A program made the position numbers and the translations under genes. A DNA stretch of 64,000 nucleotides from an uncultured Lachnospiraceae bacterium (lineage in GTDB: Bacteria > Bacillota > Clostridia > Lachnospirales > Lachnospiraceae): the NCBI GenBank assembly GCA_910577175.1, contig CAJTLU010000004.1, positions 1-64,000 on the forward strand. The letters run 5' to 3'. The notes under the pieces are model-generated. The model did not search any database and had not been told where the DNA came from. It saw only the letters and a program-made list of their open reading frames with translations. This document shows, one piece after another, positions 1 through 7,443 of this stretch (the stretch's first letter is position 1; each line of letters opens with the position of its first letter).

Positions 1-124
1 ATTTATGGTTGTTGTCATCGGCGCATGGATCCAATGTAAAACCAAATTCTTTGTTGAGTGCATTGAAAAGATCCTGCGGGGTTCCCCAATCATCTTTACC
101 GGTGCTAAAATGTACCTTATCCAT
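1..124 (-). CDS. Phage-type DNA N6-adenine methyltransferase, N-terminal part (cut by window edge)
   Basis: Only the first 41 residues are visible; the gene continues beyond position 1. The ATG at 122-124 lies inside the end of the upstream radical SAM gene (8-nt overlap) and is preceded by AAGG/GGAGG-like bases. The visible sequence contains DWGTPQDLFNALNKEFGF followed by TLDPCADD, the pattern at the start of the phage Dam family (PF05869), in which W-x-TP and LD-x-CA are conserved. It would methylate adenine in DNA, probably for the mobile element. The catalytic DPPY-type motif is outside the window, so activity cannot be judged. Family call is from recognition, not a search. Confidence 0.7.
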   Translation of the reverse strand, partial: MDKVHFSTGKDDWGTPQDLFNALNKEFGFTLDPCADDNNHK

Positions 125-1052
125 TATTTCCTTGCCTCCTTGTTTTTGTGTCGCCTCTGTAATCTTCAAATCTTTCTGTGCTATACCAAATAATGCGATT
201 GTTTACCCACCTTTGCAGATCCTTTATTTCCTTTGGTGCCTTCTGTTTCTCGTAAACCATTACAAATGGTGCCATGCCTAAAGCGCGTATTGTATAAACT
301 CGGTGTAAATCTTCCTGCAGTGTACTATTAAAATTTGTCAGCACATAAACCGTACATTTCCGCTTGTCTATTCCGGTTTTCTCTTTAAATAATTGCAGCT
401 TTGGCACAATCAATTTTTCATCTGCTATGTTATCCCATGCGAAATGTACCATTTTCAGCTTGATCCGCTTTATGATCTCTATGTTTTCCTCTGTCAATAG
501 CCTTGCATCTAATCCCTGCGTAAAATCTACCCATGCGCCCGATGCCGCAAGCTGTTCTAATAGTTCCTTGTGTTCCCGCGCTGCTAAAATATTGGGATCC
601 AATAGCTTAATTTCTTTTTGGTCTTTCCAAAACTCCGGCAAATCTGCCACTTTCCTGCTGCATAGTCCTTCTTTCTTCCCTACGATACAGAAATCGCAAT
701 TACGCGGGCAACCTCTTGTTAAAAAGCCGTATGCAGTATTTGTAATTCCGTATAATCCATAGTCGGGGTAAATGTGTTCTATTTCCTCCGGTAATGGATC
801 GCCGCCGTTTGGGTAATAATATCCGGTTCCGCCTCTCACAACTTCCTTTGCGTTTACGCAATATTGATAGCCCGGTGTAAATGTAAAAACCTTTGACATA
901 TAAACCTTGTCAAGCGGCGCATTTGGCGCACCGTCAAATAAAGGTTTATACCATTTCACGCTATCGCCCCGCGCCTTGTGATATGCTGATATTTTCATAA
1001 GCGGCACATTTGGGAAATTGTGACCGTCAACATCAATTAACCCTATTTCCAT
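117..1052 (-). CDS. Phage-associated radical SAM protein
   Basis: This 311-residue protein carries the radical SAM iron-sulfur motif CxxxCxxC at residues 115-122 (GCPRNCDFC), so it should bind a 4Fe-4S cluster and cleave S-adenosylmethionine. Unusually, about 110 residues precede the cluster motif, including a B12-binding-like or leader region of unclear kind. Residues around 150-230 (LDPNILA, FTQGLDARLL) look like the later strands of the SAM barrel. It overlaps the 65-residue gene upstream by 10 nt and the Dam-type gene downstream by 8 nt, so it is translationally coupled with methyltransferases. Radical SAM proteins of this kind recur in Firmicute prophages with unknown substrate; a DNA modification role is inference from the neighbours. 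Confidence 0.8.
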   Translation of the reverse strand: MEIGLIDVDGHNFPNVPLMKISAYHKARGDSVKWYKPLFDGAPNAPLDKVYMSKVFTFTPGYQYCVNAKEVVRGGTGYYYPNGGDPLPEEIEHIYPDYGLYGITNTAYGFLTRGCPRNCDFCIVGKKEGLCSRKVADLPEFWKDQKEIKLLDPNILAAREHKELLEQLAASGAWVDFTQGLDARLLTEENIEIIKRIKLKMVHFAWDNIADEKLIVPKLQLFKEKTGIDKRKCTVYVLTNFNSTLQEDLHRVYTIRALGMAPFVMVYEKQKAPKEIKDLQRWVNNRIIWYSTERFEDYRGDTKTRRQGNNG

Positions 1053-1240
1053 GCCATATCACACCCGATCGCTACCTCTGCAATATCATAATCGTAATTG
1101 TTGCCCTTCTTCTTGTCCTCTTTTATCCGGTCTGCTATGTATTCCTCTGCCGCCTCATGTGTCGGGCATATTGCAATAACCGGAAATGCGCCCTCATGGT
1201 AATTATCAATTACGGCATGAATATTTTTGTATTCTCCCAT
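1043..1240 (-). CDS. Small hypothetical protein of mobile element
   Basis: This 65-residue acidic protein has no motif that I recognise. It is supported as a gene by its position: the start is 8 bp after the stop of the cytosine methyltransferase, a GCGGAAAT stretch precedes the ATG, and its stop overlaps the start of the radical SAM gene by 10 nt. It contains a predicted helix with PTHEAAEEYIADRIKE. It is probably a small phage accessory protein; no function can be proposed. Confidence 0.55.
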   Translation of the reverse strand: MGEYKNIHAVIDNYHEGAFPVIAICPTHEAAEEYIADRIKEDKKKGNNYDYDIAEVAIGCDMAWK

Positions 1241-1248
1241 ATTTCCGC

Positions 1249-2250
1249 TTAAACCTCACTTTCTGCTGTTTCTCCTAAAATTATCTTTCTGAATATGCTT
1301 TCAAATATTGTTACCGGTATGCTGTTACCTGCCTGCTTATAAAGTGCCATTGCGTACCGTCCGTTTTTCTCTTGTACTGCTGCCGCCGCCTCAAAATCTG
1401 CATCAGTGTAACCTTGCAGCCGCCAACATTCGCGCTCTGTCAAATAGCGATATTTCCCGCCGCCTAAATCTATAACCTGCGCCGGTGTCCTATCCTGCCG
1501 TGCCGTTATGGTGTATGCGTAATCTTTTATGACCGTTGCCCTTCGTATGCCCTTTTTCCCTATCGCGTTATATACGCTTGGTTGTGTTACGGTGTATACT
1601 TCCGGCACATCTGTTTCCAAAAATTCCGCAATATTCCGCATCGGCGTTTTTATCAGATCATCGAAATTAAACGGATCCCCGCCCAAAACAGATATTGTAA
1701 AAACTCTTTCCCGCGCCTGCGGCAATCCAAACTCCCGCGCATCTAATGTTTGAAAGCTACTTGTATAGCCCAATCTCTGCATTTCTGATAGATACCGGTT
1801 GAAATTGTGGATCATGTGTTTTGATGTAACATTTTTTACATTTTCCCAAATGACAAAACGTGGTTTCCATTCTCCCATTTGCCTAATTATATTTATGGTT
1901 TCCCACATAAGGCTTGACCGCGTTCCGGATCCCTTGTCTGCGCCTTTTCCTCTGTTTATTCTGCCGCCTGCTGCCGTTGCTTTCCCTTGATGCCCCGCAA
2001 TACTGAAATCTTGGCAGGGCGATCCATGTATCAGAATATCCGGCTTTAAATTCCAACCTACAACGGATTGTGTTGTATATGGCAATTCGCTTTCAAACAT
2101 TGCATTGTATGACTTTACGGCTTTTTTATCTATCTCCACATAATCAATAGCTTTAACCGGTATTCCGATGTTTCGCAGGGCGCATCGCGGCGATCCGATG
2201 CCGCCAAACAATTCAAGTATCTTTATCATTCCTTCGCCGTACTCAATCAT
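1249..2250 (-). CDS. DNA (cytosine-5) methyltransferase
   Basis: The protein has the ordered motifs of C5-cytosine methyltransferases: motif I LELFGGIGSP near residues 12-21, motif IV GSPCQDFS with catalytic Cys79, motif VI ENVKNV, motif VIII QARERVF and the C-terminal motifs IX-X (RYLTERECWRLQGY, QAGNSIP). At about 333 residues it is full length. I chose the ATG at 2250, which overlaps the stop of the upstream adenine methyltransferase (ATGATTGA) and has a GGGGGGTT tract upstream; an internal ATG at 2229 is the alternative. No restriction enzyme gene is adjacent, so it is an orphan phage methyltransferase likely to protect the element from host restriction. Target sequence cannot be read from the protein. 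Confidence 0.92.
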   Translation of the reverse strand: MIEYGEGMIKILELFGGIGSPRCALRNIGIPVKAIDYVEIDKKAVKSYNAMFESELPYTTQSVVGWNLKPDILIHGSPCQDFSIAGHQGKATAAGGRINRGKGADKGSGTRSSLMWETINIIRQMGEWKPRFVIWENVKNVTSKHMIHNFNRYLSEMQRLGYTSSFQTLDAREFGLPQARERVFTISVLGGDPFNFDDLIKTPMRNIAEFLETDVPEVYTVTQPSVYNAIGKKGIRRATVIKDYAYTITARQDRTPAQVIDLGGGKYRYLTERECWRLQGYTDADFEAAAAVQEKNGRYAMALYKQAGNSIPVTIFESIFRKIILGETAESEV

Positions 2251-2977
2251 TTTTACCGCTAACCCCCCATACAAATAATTTTTCTGTCGCTTTGAAATGC
2301 TCTTTTGCTTTCATTGTGCGATCTACATCTTTTTCCCAAACCGTTATAAAATCTTCCGGTGCCTTTTGCTCTGAAATCAAAACCGTATTGTACCGGCTCC
2401 AATCCCTCATAATCTGCCAAAATTCCAACCGGTCAAATGCTTTCGCTATGCCGTATTCCTTTGTTTCGTCATACGGCGGATCGCAATATACAACACAACC
2501 TTTCGGGCAAAACTCCCGATAATCCTTTACCATGAAATCTATACCCGCGATGCCGCCGCGCCGCACCTGCTTTAAAATGTTGTTGCTGTTCTCTCTGAAA
2601 TAATCCCTTTTCCTGCCTCTGTCGTACCCGATGCCCGCATAGCCGCCGTCAAAAAATCTGCCGTTGAATGATGCAAGGAAACCAACCGCCCCAACATACC
2701 ACGCCGGAAAACTTTCTTTGTCTGCCCTTACTCTGTCGTATTCTTCCTTCGGTACTGCATCGGGCAGCTTGCCGCCGCTTTGCAGGTGTTTAAAGAGTGC
2801 GATCAGATATTCGTTTTTGTCTGCCGCGATCCGGTTGTTTGCCTTTATCTTGTCTATCACATTGCAGCCGCCGCAAAACGGTTCTATATATGTCCTGCTG
2901 CCGCTTACGGCTATATGACTTTGGATAACCGGCACTATGTAATCTGTGATTTTGGCTTTCGATCCCATGTAAACCAT
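2243..2977 (-). CDS. D12-class DNA adenine N6-methyltransferase
   Basis: This 244-residue protein has the alpha-class adenine methyltransferase layout: an N-terminal MGSKAKI and FCGG (residues 34-37, SAM binding) and the catalytic CDPPYDET motif at 165-172 (DPPY 166-169). The target recognition region lies between them, including the aromatic stretch at 100-125. It is related to Dam and the D12 family. Its stop overlaps the start of the cytosine methyltransferase, and its ATG comes 5 nt after the previous stop with an AAAGGAG site, so the genes form one operon. No cognate nuclease is seen nearby; an orphan, phage-borne role in genome protection or replication control is likely. Confidence 0.9.
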   Translation of the reverse strand: MVYMGSKAKITDYIVPVIQSHIAVSGSRTYIEPFCGGCNVIDKIKANNRIAADKNEYLIALFKHLQSGGKLPDAVPKEEYDRVRADKESFPAWYVGAVGFLASFNGRFFDGGYAGIGYDRGRKRDYFRENSNNILKQVRRGGIAGIDFMVKDYREFCPKGCVVYCDPPYDETKEYGIAKAFDRLEFWQIMRDWSRYNTVLISEQKAPEDFITVWEKDVDRTMKAKEHFKATEKLFVWGVSGKND

Positions 2978-2981
2978 GCCG

Positions 2982-3416
2982 CTACTTCTCCTTTAAATCT
3001 TTTTCTAATTCTTCATCATGTCGGCTGTCATACTCTGCAAATGCTACGGTGTGGATCTGTGTCAGCATAAAGAATTGTTTCCAGTCCTCCACGTTGGCGG
3101 GCGGCTTTCCGTTTGCTTTCTTCCAACCGTCCTTCTGCCACTTCTCCACCCACCCCAACCGGCAGGCGTTCCCCATGTAGTCGCAAGCTGTGTAAATTGT
3201 AATGTGGCAAGGCTTTAATAATATCCGCATTGCCGCTATACAGATTTTCAGATTTAGGGCGTTTTTCGTGTCATGCTCGATCCGGATCTGCTGTTTTCTT
3301 GTGTGGCTTTTTCCGGTGCCGTCTATGTACTCTATGACCGCTGCCGCCTCTCCCGCGCCTCTTGGGTTTCCTCTGAAATGACATTTAACGTATATTCCAA
3401 CCTCCAACTTATCCAC
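2982..3416 (-). CDS. RNase H-fold protein with catalytic residues replaced
   Basis: The 144-residue sequence follows ribonuclease HI along its length: HFRGNPRGAG (13-22) matches the GxxxGNPG turn, ITIYTACDYMGNA (72-84) matches the TDSxYV strand, and GWKKANGKPPANVEDW (97-112) matches the GWK-KPVKN-DLW segment. The acidic residues that bind metal in RNase HI are replaced: the first Asp by His/Phe, the helix Glu (xxELxA) by Asn/Leu, and the Asp of TDS by Ala77. Only a C-terminal DEEL (134-137) could match the last Asp. It is therefore probably not a nuclease and may bind RNA:DNA hybrid or a protein partner beside the Rep protein. The start is a GTG with GGAGGAAG immediately upstream; a TTG at 3407 is possible. 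Confidence 0.65.
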   Translation of the reverse strand: MDKLEVGIYVKCHFRGNPRGAGEAAAVIEYIDGTGKSHTRKQQIRIEHDTKNALNLKICIAAMRILLKPCHITIYTACDYMGNACRLGWVEKWQKDGWKKANGKPPANVEDWKQFFMLTQIHTVAFAEYDSRHDEELEKDLKEK

Positions 3417-3496
3417 CTTCCTCCGATCTGCCTTTTCGTCCAGTAATTACTTGACGGCGCGGGTTTTCCTTTGTGAGTTATCCACATATCCACAAT

Positions 3497-4234
3497 CTAA
3501 CCGCCGCTACCGGAAATTCGTACCATTGTATATTTTTGGTATGCCCTGCCGGTAAATGGATCCACGCCGTTATATACGGTGTCTTTGTCTATGTAATAGC
3601 CTTTTATCGGTTTCGGATCCGGCAACCACTTTTTCGCTTTTTTGATGATCTCGGTTTTCGGTGTCGGCATTACCAAATTACGGCTGCAACTGTACCTTTG
3701 CTTTTTCGCTCCGTCCTTTGCCTTGTATGTCTTTGATGTTTCTTTTATCAGATACGCCGCAAGATCCTTATACTGTCCGGTATCATCTAAATATTTAAAG
3801 TCCGGTCTGCCATACTTCCACAACCTGCGTACCCATTTACAAACATCTTGCCCTTCGATATGGTTAATCAATAAATGGTGATGTATCGCTTTGTTTTGGT
3901 ACTCTGTCACACATACCCATTTCAGATCCACCCCCACCTTCCTAAACTCTTTCCGTAATCCGTCTATCAGCTTTTTAATATTTTTCTTTGCCTGCTCCGG
4001 TGCCGGTCTTTCGTCCTTCCGGTATGTCAGCGTAATAAACGGATCATCTACCCCGAAATTATTATTTATCTTTAGCCGGAGGGTTCTCTCTGCGTTCATC
4101 TGATTAACCTTTTCTATTTCCTCTGCTGTGGGTTTTTCCTTCCCCCCTCTTACCTTTGCCCCTACCCTCTTTGTATAACTTTTCGTTACCTCAATCGTTG
4201 CCCCTGCCTCTACTGATGTTTTAAAATATCCCAA
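3497..4234 (-). CDS. HUH-type rolling-circle replication initiator (Rep)
   Basis: The protein shows the three motifs of HUH endonucleases in order: FITLTY at residues 66-71, IHHHLLIN at 117-124 (the metal-binding His pair) and YLIKETSK at 161-168 with the likely nicking Tyr161. It would nick the origin strand of the mobile element and stay covalently bound to the 5' end. I chose a TTG start at 4234 because an AGAAGG site lies 10 nt upstream and because the family usually begins with a GYFKTS-like sequence; the open frame extends to another TTG at 4351 without a good site. The region just upstream (4235-4775) has no protein gene but several hairpins, and could hold the origin. Basic C-terminal half fits DNA binding. 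Confidence 0.82.
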   Translation of the reverse strand: MGYFKTSVEAGATIEVTKSYTKRVGAKVRGGKEKPTAEEIEKVNQMNAERTLRLKINNNFGVDDPFITLTYRKDERPAPEQAKKNIKKLIDGLRKEFRKVGVDLKWVCVTEYQNKAIHHHLLINHIEGQDVCKWVRRLWKYGRPDFKYLDDTGQYKDLAAYLIKETSKTYKAKDGAKKQRYSCSRNLVMPTPKTEIIKKAKKWLPDPKPIKGYYIDKDTVYNGVDPFTGRAYQKYTMVRISGSGG

Positions 4235-4402
4235 CTTAATTACACCTTCTTTTTGCGTCTTATTATCTTTTCTGTATATCCTAAAGTTAATAGCTTGAAC
4301 AAGCCCAAAACCGGCTTGTTTACCGGTGTTTTGGCTTGACGGCAAACGCAATAAGTGATATAATTTTCTTAGGTTGAGTTATTGCATTTGCACCAATTCT
4401 TT

Positions 4403-4435
4403 AGCCGCTGCGCTGCCAACGCAACGGCTATTTTT
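4403..4435 (+). terminator. Hairpin followed by T-run, possible terminator
   Basis: AGCCGCTGCG (4403-4412) pairs with CGCAACGGCT (4420-4429) with one A-C mismatch and a 7-nt loop, followed on the plus strand by ATTTTT. It could end a plus-strand transcript running toward position 5000, or be a structural element next to the Rep gene. No plus-strand gene is evident here, so the role is uncertain. Confidence 0.4.
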
Positions 4436-4599
4436 CTATTCTTTTTTAGGCTCTGTGTAAGGCTCCTGCTGCCCCTTTTCGGGCGGTTCCCTCGCTTTCT
4501 TCATATAATCCCGCTTTGGCTTATAAAATTTGTTGTGTGGGCTGCTTTTCCCCTTAAAAAGCAACTGAAAACTTGTTGACCAACCACGCACTTTATAGC

Positions 4600-4774
4600 A
4601 GGTGCGCCCGCTGCAATTTTTTCACAACATACAGAAAACAGCTATTTGCCTGCTGCATCTGCCGCAAGGTTGCCAACCTCGCTACAAATACGCCCTGCAG
4701 GTGTCGAACCTGCCCCGCCGCTTGGCGGTTCTCCCACGAATAGGGCGCAGGCGTTTTTCCGGTGCCGCCTACAC
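4600..4774 (-). ncRNA. Candidate structured RNA with tRNA-like acceptor and T arm
   Basis: Between the 127-residue gene and Rep there is a dense set of hairpins on the minus strand. A 7-bp acceptor-like stem forms between 4742-4748 and 4690-4696 (one G-U), enclosing a 5-bp T arm with the canonical loop TTCGACA (4697-4713) and a 5-bp GC hairpin (4715-4728). The D-arm region is a 13-nt single strand and there is no anticodon arm. Downstream on the same strand a hairpin GCGAGGTT/AACCTTGC (about 4664-4683) and a weaker GCAG/CTGC stem (about 4600-4616) follow. No open frame here looks like a gene. Function is unknown: phage small RNA, tRNA mimic, or origin structure are all possible. Confidence 0.4.
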
Positions 4775-5158
4775 TCAAAACAAGAAACCCTTATCTACTA
4801 AAAATTTGATCCAGTCAGCCCCCGTTATTTCCTCGCTTTCTATGGCTTTTTCAAATTCTTCCTTGCTTTCTATTCCGTCCTCTTTCAAAAACTTTCGTGC
4901 GATCTCTACTCCATTTGTAAGAAACACGCAATCGGCGCGAAATGTTCTTTCTGCCGTTCCGTAATCGTTCGTGCTTTTCGGTGTACGCATTTCAACCACT
5001 ATTACCGGTTTATTGCTTTTTCTCCCGATCCCTTTTCTTAAAACTATTGCCTCGCTGAATAGCCAACCATTCCAACCGCGCCGCATCGGTGCAAATTGAT
5101 AACGTGGCACTTGTACTAAATCGCCCGCCTTTACTTCATCAAAATTAACACCTTTCAT
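4775..5158 (-). CDS. Hypothetical protein of mobile element
   Basis: I do not recognise the family of this 127-residue protein. The start at 5158 is well set by AGGAGGGG upstream (spacing about 6 nt); the longer open frame upstream overlaps the next gene in another frame. The N-terminal half has small beta-rich segments (KAGDLVQVPRYQFAP, WLFSEAIVLRKG, KPVIVVEMRTP) reminiscent of an SH3-like barrel, and the C-terminal half is helical and acidic (residues 90-120). It lies just after the small HTH_38 gene and before the structured intergenic region and Rep. A role in element replication or regulation is possible but unsupported. Confidence 0.65.
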   Translation of the reverse strand: MKGVNFDEVKAGDLVQVPRYQFAPMRRGWNGWLFSEAIVLRKGIGRKSNKPVIVVEMRTPKSTNDYGTAERTFRADCVFLTNGVEIARKFLKEDGIESKEEFEKAIESEEITGADWIKFLVDKGFLF

Positions 5159-5169
5159 TTTGCCCCTCC

Positions 5170-5367
5170 TTAACTGAATAATGCCTGCTGCGCTAACTCT
5201 GCTTTGTAATGCCCTTCTGCATCGGTTCCCCGCTGCATCTCTCTGTAAATGGTTGCAATGTGTACGCCGGTTTCTAATGCTATTGCTTTCGGTGCTATCC
5301 CCTGCCCGCTCATGCGTTCTATTGTCTGCCGGTCTGCATAGGTTAATTTTTTGTACTGTTTTCTCAC
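5170..5367 (-). CDS. Small HTH_38 (IS30-like helix-turn-helix) DNA-binding protein
   Basis: The 65-residue protein consists almost entirely of one helix-turn-helix: KKLTYADRQTIERM followed by APKAIALETGVHIATIYREM, the arrangement seen at the N terminus of IS30-family transposases (HTH_38). No catalytic domain follows, so it is a stand-alone DNA-binding protein, probably a regulator of the element. It starts with GTG at 5367 with AGGAGG about 10 nt upstream and is the first gene of the right-to-left operon; its stop is 11 bp before the next start. It could control the operon promoter just upstream. Confidence 0.75.
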   Translation of the reverse strand: MRKQYKKLTYADRQTIERMSGQGIAPKAIALETGVHIATIYREMQRGTDAEGHYKAELAQQALFS

Positions 5368-5404
5368 GCCCCAACGCCTCCTTTTCGTCTTTTGGGTAAA
5401 ATAA

Positions 5405-5439
5405 AAAATGCGGTAGAGTTTACGGCTCTACCGCATTTT
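5405..5439. terminator. Perfect 14-bp hairpin with A/T flanks, bidirectional terminator candidate
   Basis: AAAATGCGGTAGAG (5405-5418) is an exact inverted copy of CTCTACCGCATTTT (5426-5439) with a 7-nt loop. The A-rich and T-rich ends allow termination in both directions. It stands between the first gene of the mobile element and the chromosomal side. Confidence 0.6.
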
Positions 5440-5466
5440 ATCTAGCTTTTTCATGGATAAAAAAAT

Positions 5467-5502
5467 AAATGCGATAGAGTTTATTCAACTCTTTTCGCAT
5501 TT
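5467..5502. repeat. Second, imperfect copy of the same hairpin
   Basis: AAATGCGATAGAGTT (5467-5481) pairs with AACTCTTTTCGCATTT (5487-5502) with a bulge. The arms resemble those of the hairpin at 5405-5439 (TGCG-TAGAG core), so the two appear to be a tandem duplicate. The rest of the 5368-5674 gap holds a half copy of the GCAACAGCCCC repeat near 5599-5612 and no gene that I can support; the end of the mobile element probably lies here, but no attachment duplication can be recognised from one side. Confidence 0.4.
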
Positions 5503-5674
5503 AATTCTAAAACTTTGCCTTGAGTTTCCGCACTGGATTTCGACAGGTTCTTTGACTTTCACAAAACAGAAAAAGGAAGCCGCTTCGTTTCTATTTTGCA
5601 ACAGCCCCCTTAAGACAATATGAGAGCAGGAATATTCCCGCAAGACCATAGGATATGTTACTCTGCTGTACCTT

Positions 5675-6784
5675 CTACATTTGCCAAAACTCAATATCGT
5701 TATAAACGAAGTCGGCTTTCCTATTTTCAGAAAACTTTTCTGTCGGATAGTCTCTCGGAATCAATTCTATATACCTTGAAGTCTCTGTCCGTCCGTCAAC
5801 GCCCTCCTTGCTTAAAGTACAGCGGGCAAAGCGGACAGTATTTTTTATCATATAATTTCTGTAATATTCTTTTTCAAATCCGGTTCCATTATAATCGGCA
5901 GAAGAGTTTTCAAAAATCGGCGCGTCTGCTAAAAAAAGCTCCCGAAGACGTGGCAGAGATCCATATTCGCCCTCTTTATCTTTAAAGTATAGTCGCCATG
6001 TAGGGTCAAGCATCATACGTTTTCCGGATGGCAAAAGACAATCCACAACCACATGGCAGTCGTCAAACGGGTCTTCATATGGAAGGCAGGTGATATGCTG
6101 CGCTTTTATTCCGTTCAGACGCAAGAGGGAAGCCAGAAGAATCGAAAGCCCCCGGCAATTAGATTTGTAATCGTTTTTTTCACAGAACTCTATGAGATCT
6201 GTAATCTTTCTTCCGGAGCCTGCGCCACCAAATCCGCTGTGCCCGAAATGATCGCAGACAAAATCGAGAAGCTTAAATACAAGTTCGTCCCGGGTGCTGT
6301 CCATACCTTTTATGTATTCGGAATAATGATACTTTTCCAGTATCGGAGGAATATCGCCGCCTAAAACATATTCATTGGAGAAACCATACTCTTTGCTTCT
6401 GTCATATTCGGCATATCGCTTTAAAATGTCGATTCTTGCTTCCCCGGTAGCAGGTACATAGAGTTCAACCGGAATATGTTTATAAGGCGCATCTTCAGGC
6501 ACATCGTCAACCTTTACATACCTTACTGGTGTTGTTTTTCCATGCTGGGTATAAAAACCATCCAGATTACCGTCCGCATATTTAATGTGATACACTATGC
6601 GGTAGTATTCATCGTTAATTTCATAACACAAAGATCCGTCCTTTTCATAGACACAGTTTGGCTCAAAATTATAATGACCGCTTGATGAAAACGACATTTT
6701 CATTCTCAATGGTGTTTCATCAAAAATATTAATGGTTTCCCCCATGTCCTCCTTATACCATTTTCCAATCAATCGTTTATCCAT
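5675..6784 (-). CDS. Transglutaminase-like domain protein
   Basis: The 369-residue cytoplasmic protein (no signal peptide) has a beta-rich N-terminal region, residues 1-95, and a transglutaminase-like core from about 165 to 265. The probable catalytic triad is Cys210 (YKSNCRGLS), His244 (DDCHVVVD) and Asp260 (MMLDPTW), in the right spacing and context. Proteins of this superfamily are thiol hydrolases or crosslinking enzymes; many bacterial ones are peptidases of unknown substrate. The ATG follows an AGGAAGAG site. It stands alone, with a 132-bp gap to the next gene. The target is not predictable. Confidence 0.75.
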   Translation of the reverse strand: MDKRLIGKWYKEDMGETINIFDETPLRMKMSFSSSGHYNFEPNCVYEKDGSLCYEINDEYYRIVYHIKYADGNLDGFYTQHGKTTPVRYVKVDDVPEDAPYKHIPVELYVPATGEARIDILKRYAEYDRSKEYGFSNEYVLGGDIPPILEKYHYSEYIKGMDSTRDELVFKLLDFVCDHFGHSGFGGAGSGRKITDLIEFCEKNDYKSNCRGLSILLASLLRLNGIKAQHITCLPYEDPFDDCHVVVDCLLPSGKRMMLDPTWRLYFKDKEGEYGSLPRLRELFLADAPIFENSSADYNGTGFEKEYYRNYMIKNTVRFARCTLSKEGVDGRTETSRYIELIPRDYPTEKFSENRKADFVYNDIEFWQM

Positions 6785-6916
6785 CCTGCTCTTCCTTTCT
6801 TATTGGTAGTTTATTACTGATTCCATATTTTTCTTTACAGAATACTTTTCTATATTAATTTTTGCGTTTCTTCAATAATTCACGGATAACGCACACGACA
6901 AACACATCGTCTGGCT

Positions 6917-7384
6917 TTAATCCCACCAGCAATAATAGACAGAAACCTCGTCACTGAAAAGATTGGCTGCCGGAACTAATTCGCCATTGCTGCCGATAAT
7001 GAAACTCCGCTCTGCTAAATCAGTAACTTCCCCGATATCGTCCGGAAATATATCCTTCGGTTCCTGAAAGATTTGTTTTACCTCAGAAAGTGATAATTTA
7101 CTGAAAATAATCAAAGTATCCGCATAGATAAACGGCTCGCTATTCACTTCCTCAAATCCATATACCTCCACAAAAACCTTTGCATTTGCATCTGCGTTCA
7201 GCAGATTCCCGATTAAGGCAATATACCCTTGCTTTCCGTCCAGCTCTTCACAGGAAAAGGATGTGAAATTATCTTCCGGGTCCAGGAAATCCTGATAGGA
7301 AAACCAGTATGTCCTTTCATAGTTTTTACTCACTTTGTTTGATTTTAATACTGCTAAAATTGTTTCCTTTTGTTTATGAAGCAT
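6917..7384 (-). CDS. Hypothetical protein
   Basis: I do not recognise this 155-residue acidic protein. It has alternating beta and helix segments and no signal peptide or membrane segment. The pattern of a small soluble domain ending in YYCWWD, with EELDGKQGYIALIG in the middle, is somewhat like immunity-type or SMI1-like proteins, but no motif is decisive. The start has AAGGAG 6 nt upstream. It lies between a transglutaminase-like gene and an alpha-toroid-like gene, without obvious functional link. Confidence 0.55.
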   Translation of the reverse strand: MLHKQKETILAVLKSNKVSKNYERTYWFSYQDFLDPEDNFTSFSCEELDGKQGYIALIGNLLNADANAKVFVEVYGFEEVNSEPFIYADTLIIFSKLSLSEVKQIFQEPKDIFPDDIGEVTDLAERSFIIGSNGELVPAANLFSDEVSVYYCWWD

Positions 7385-7443
7385 CGCTTTCTCCTTAAAA
7401 CCTCTACCTTTTCGTATTCTCCCGCTGCCGGATAAACCGGGAA

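Noticed and set aside
4690..4748. Complete tRNA gene
   Set aside because: The acceptor and T arm fit, but only 59 nt are enclosed and there is no anticodon arm, so it cannot be a normal tRNA.
4382..4778. Small open frames in the gap before Rep
   Set aside because: Translations are low-complexity or Phe-rich and overlap the conserved-looking hairpins; no ribosome sites.
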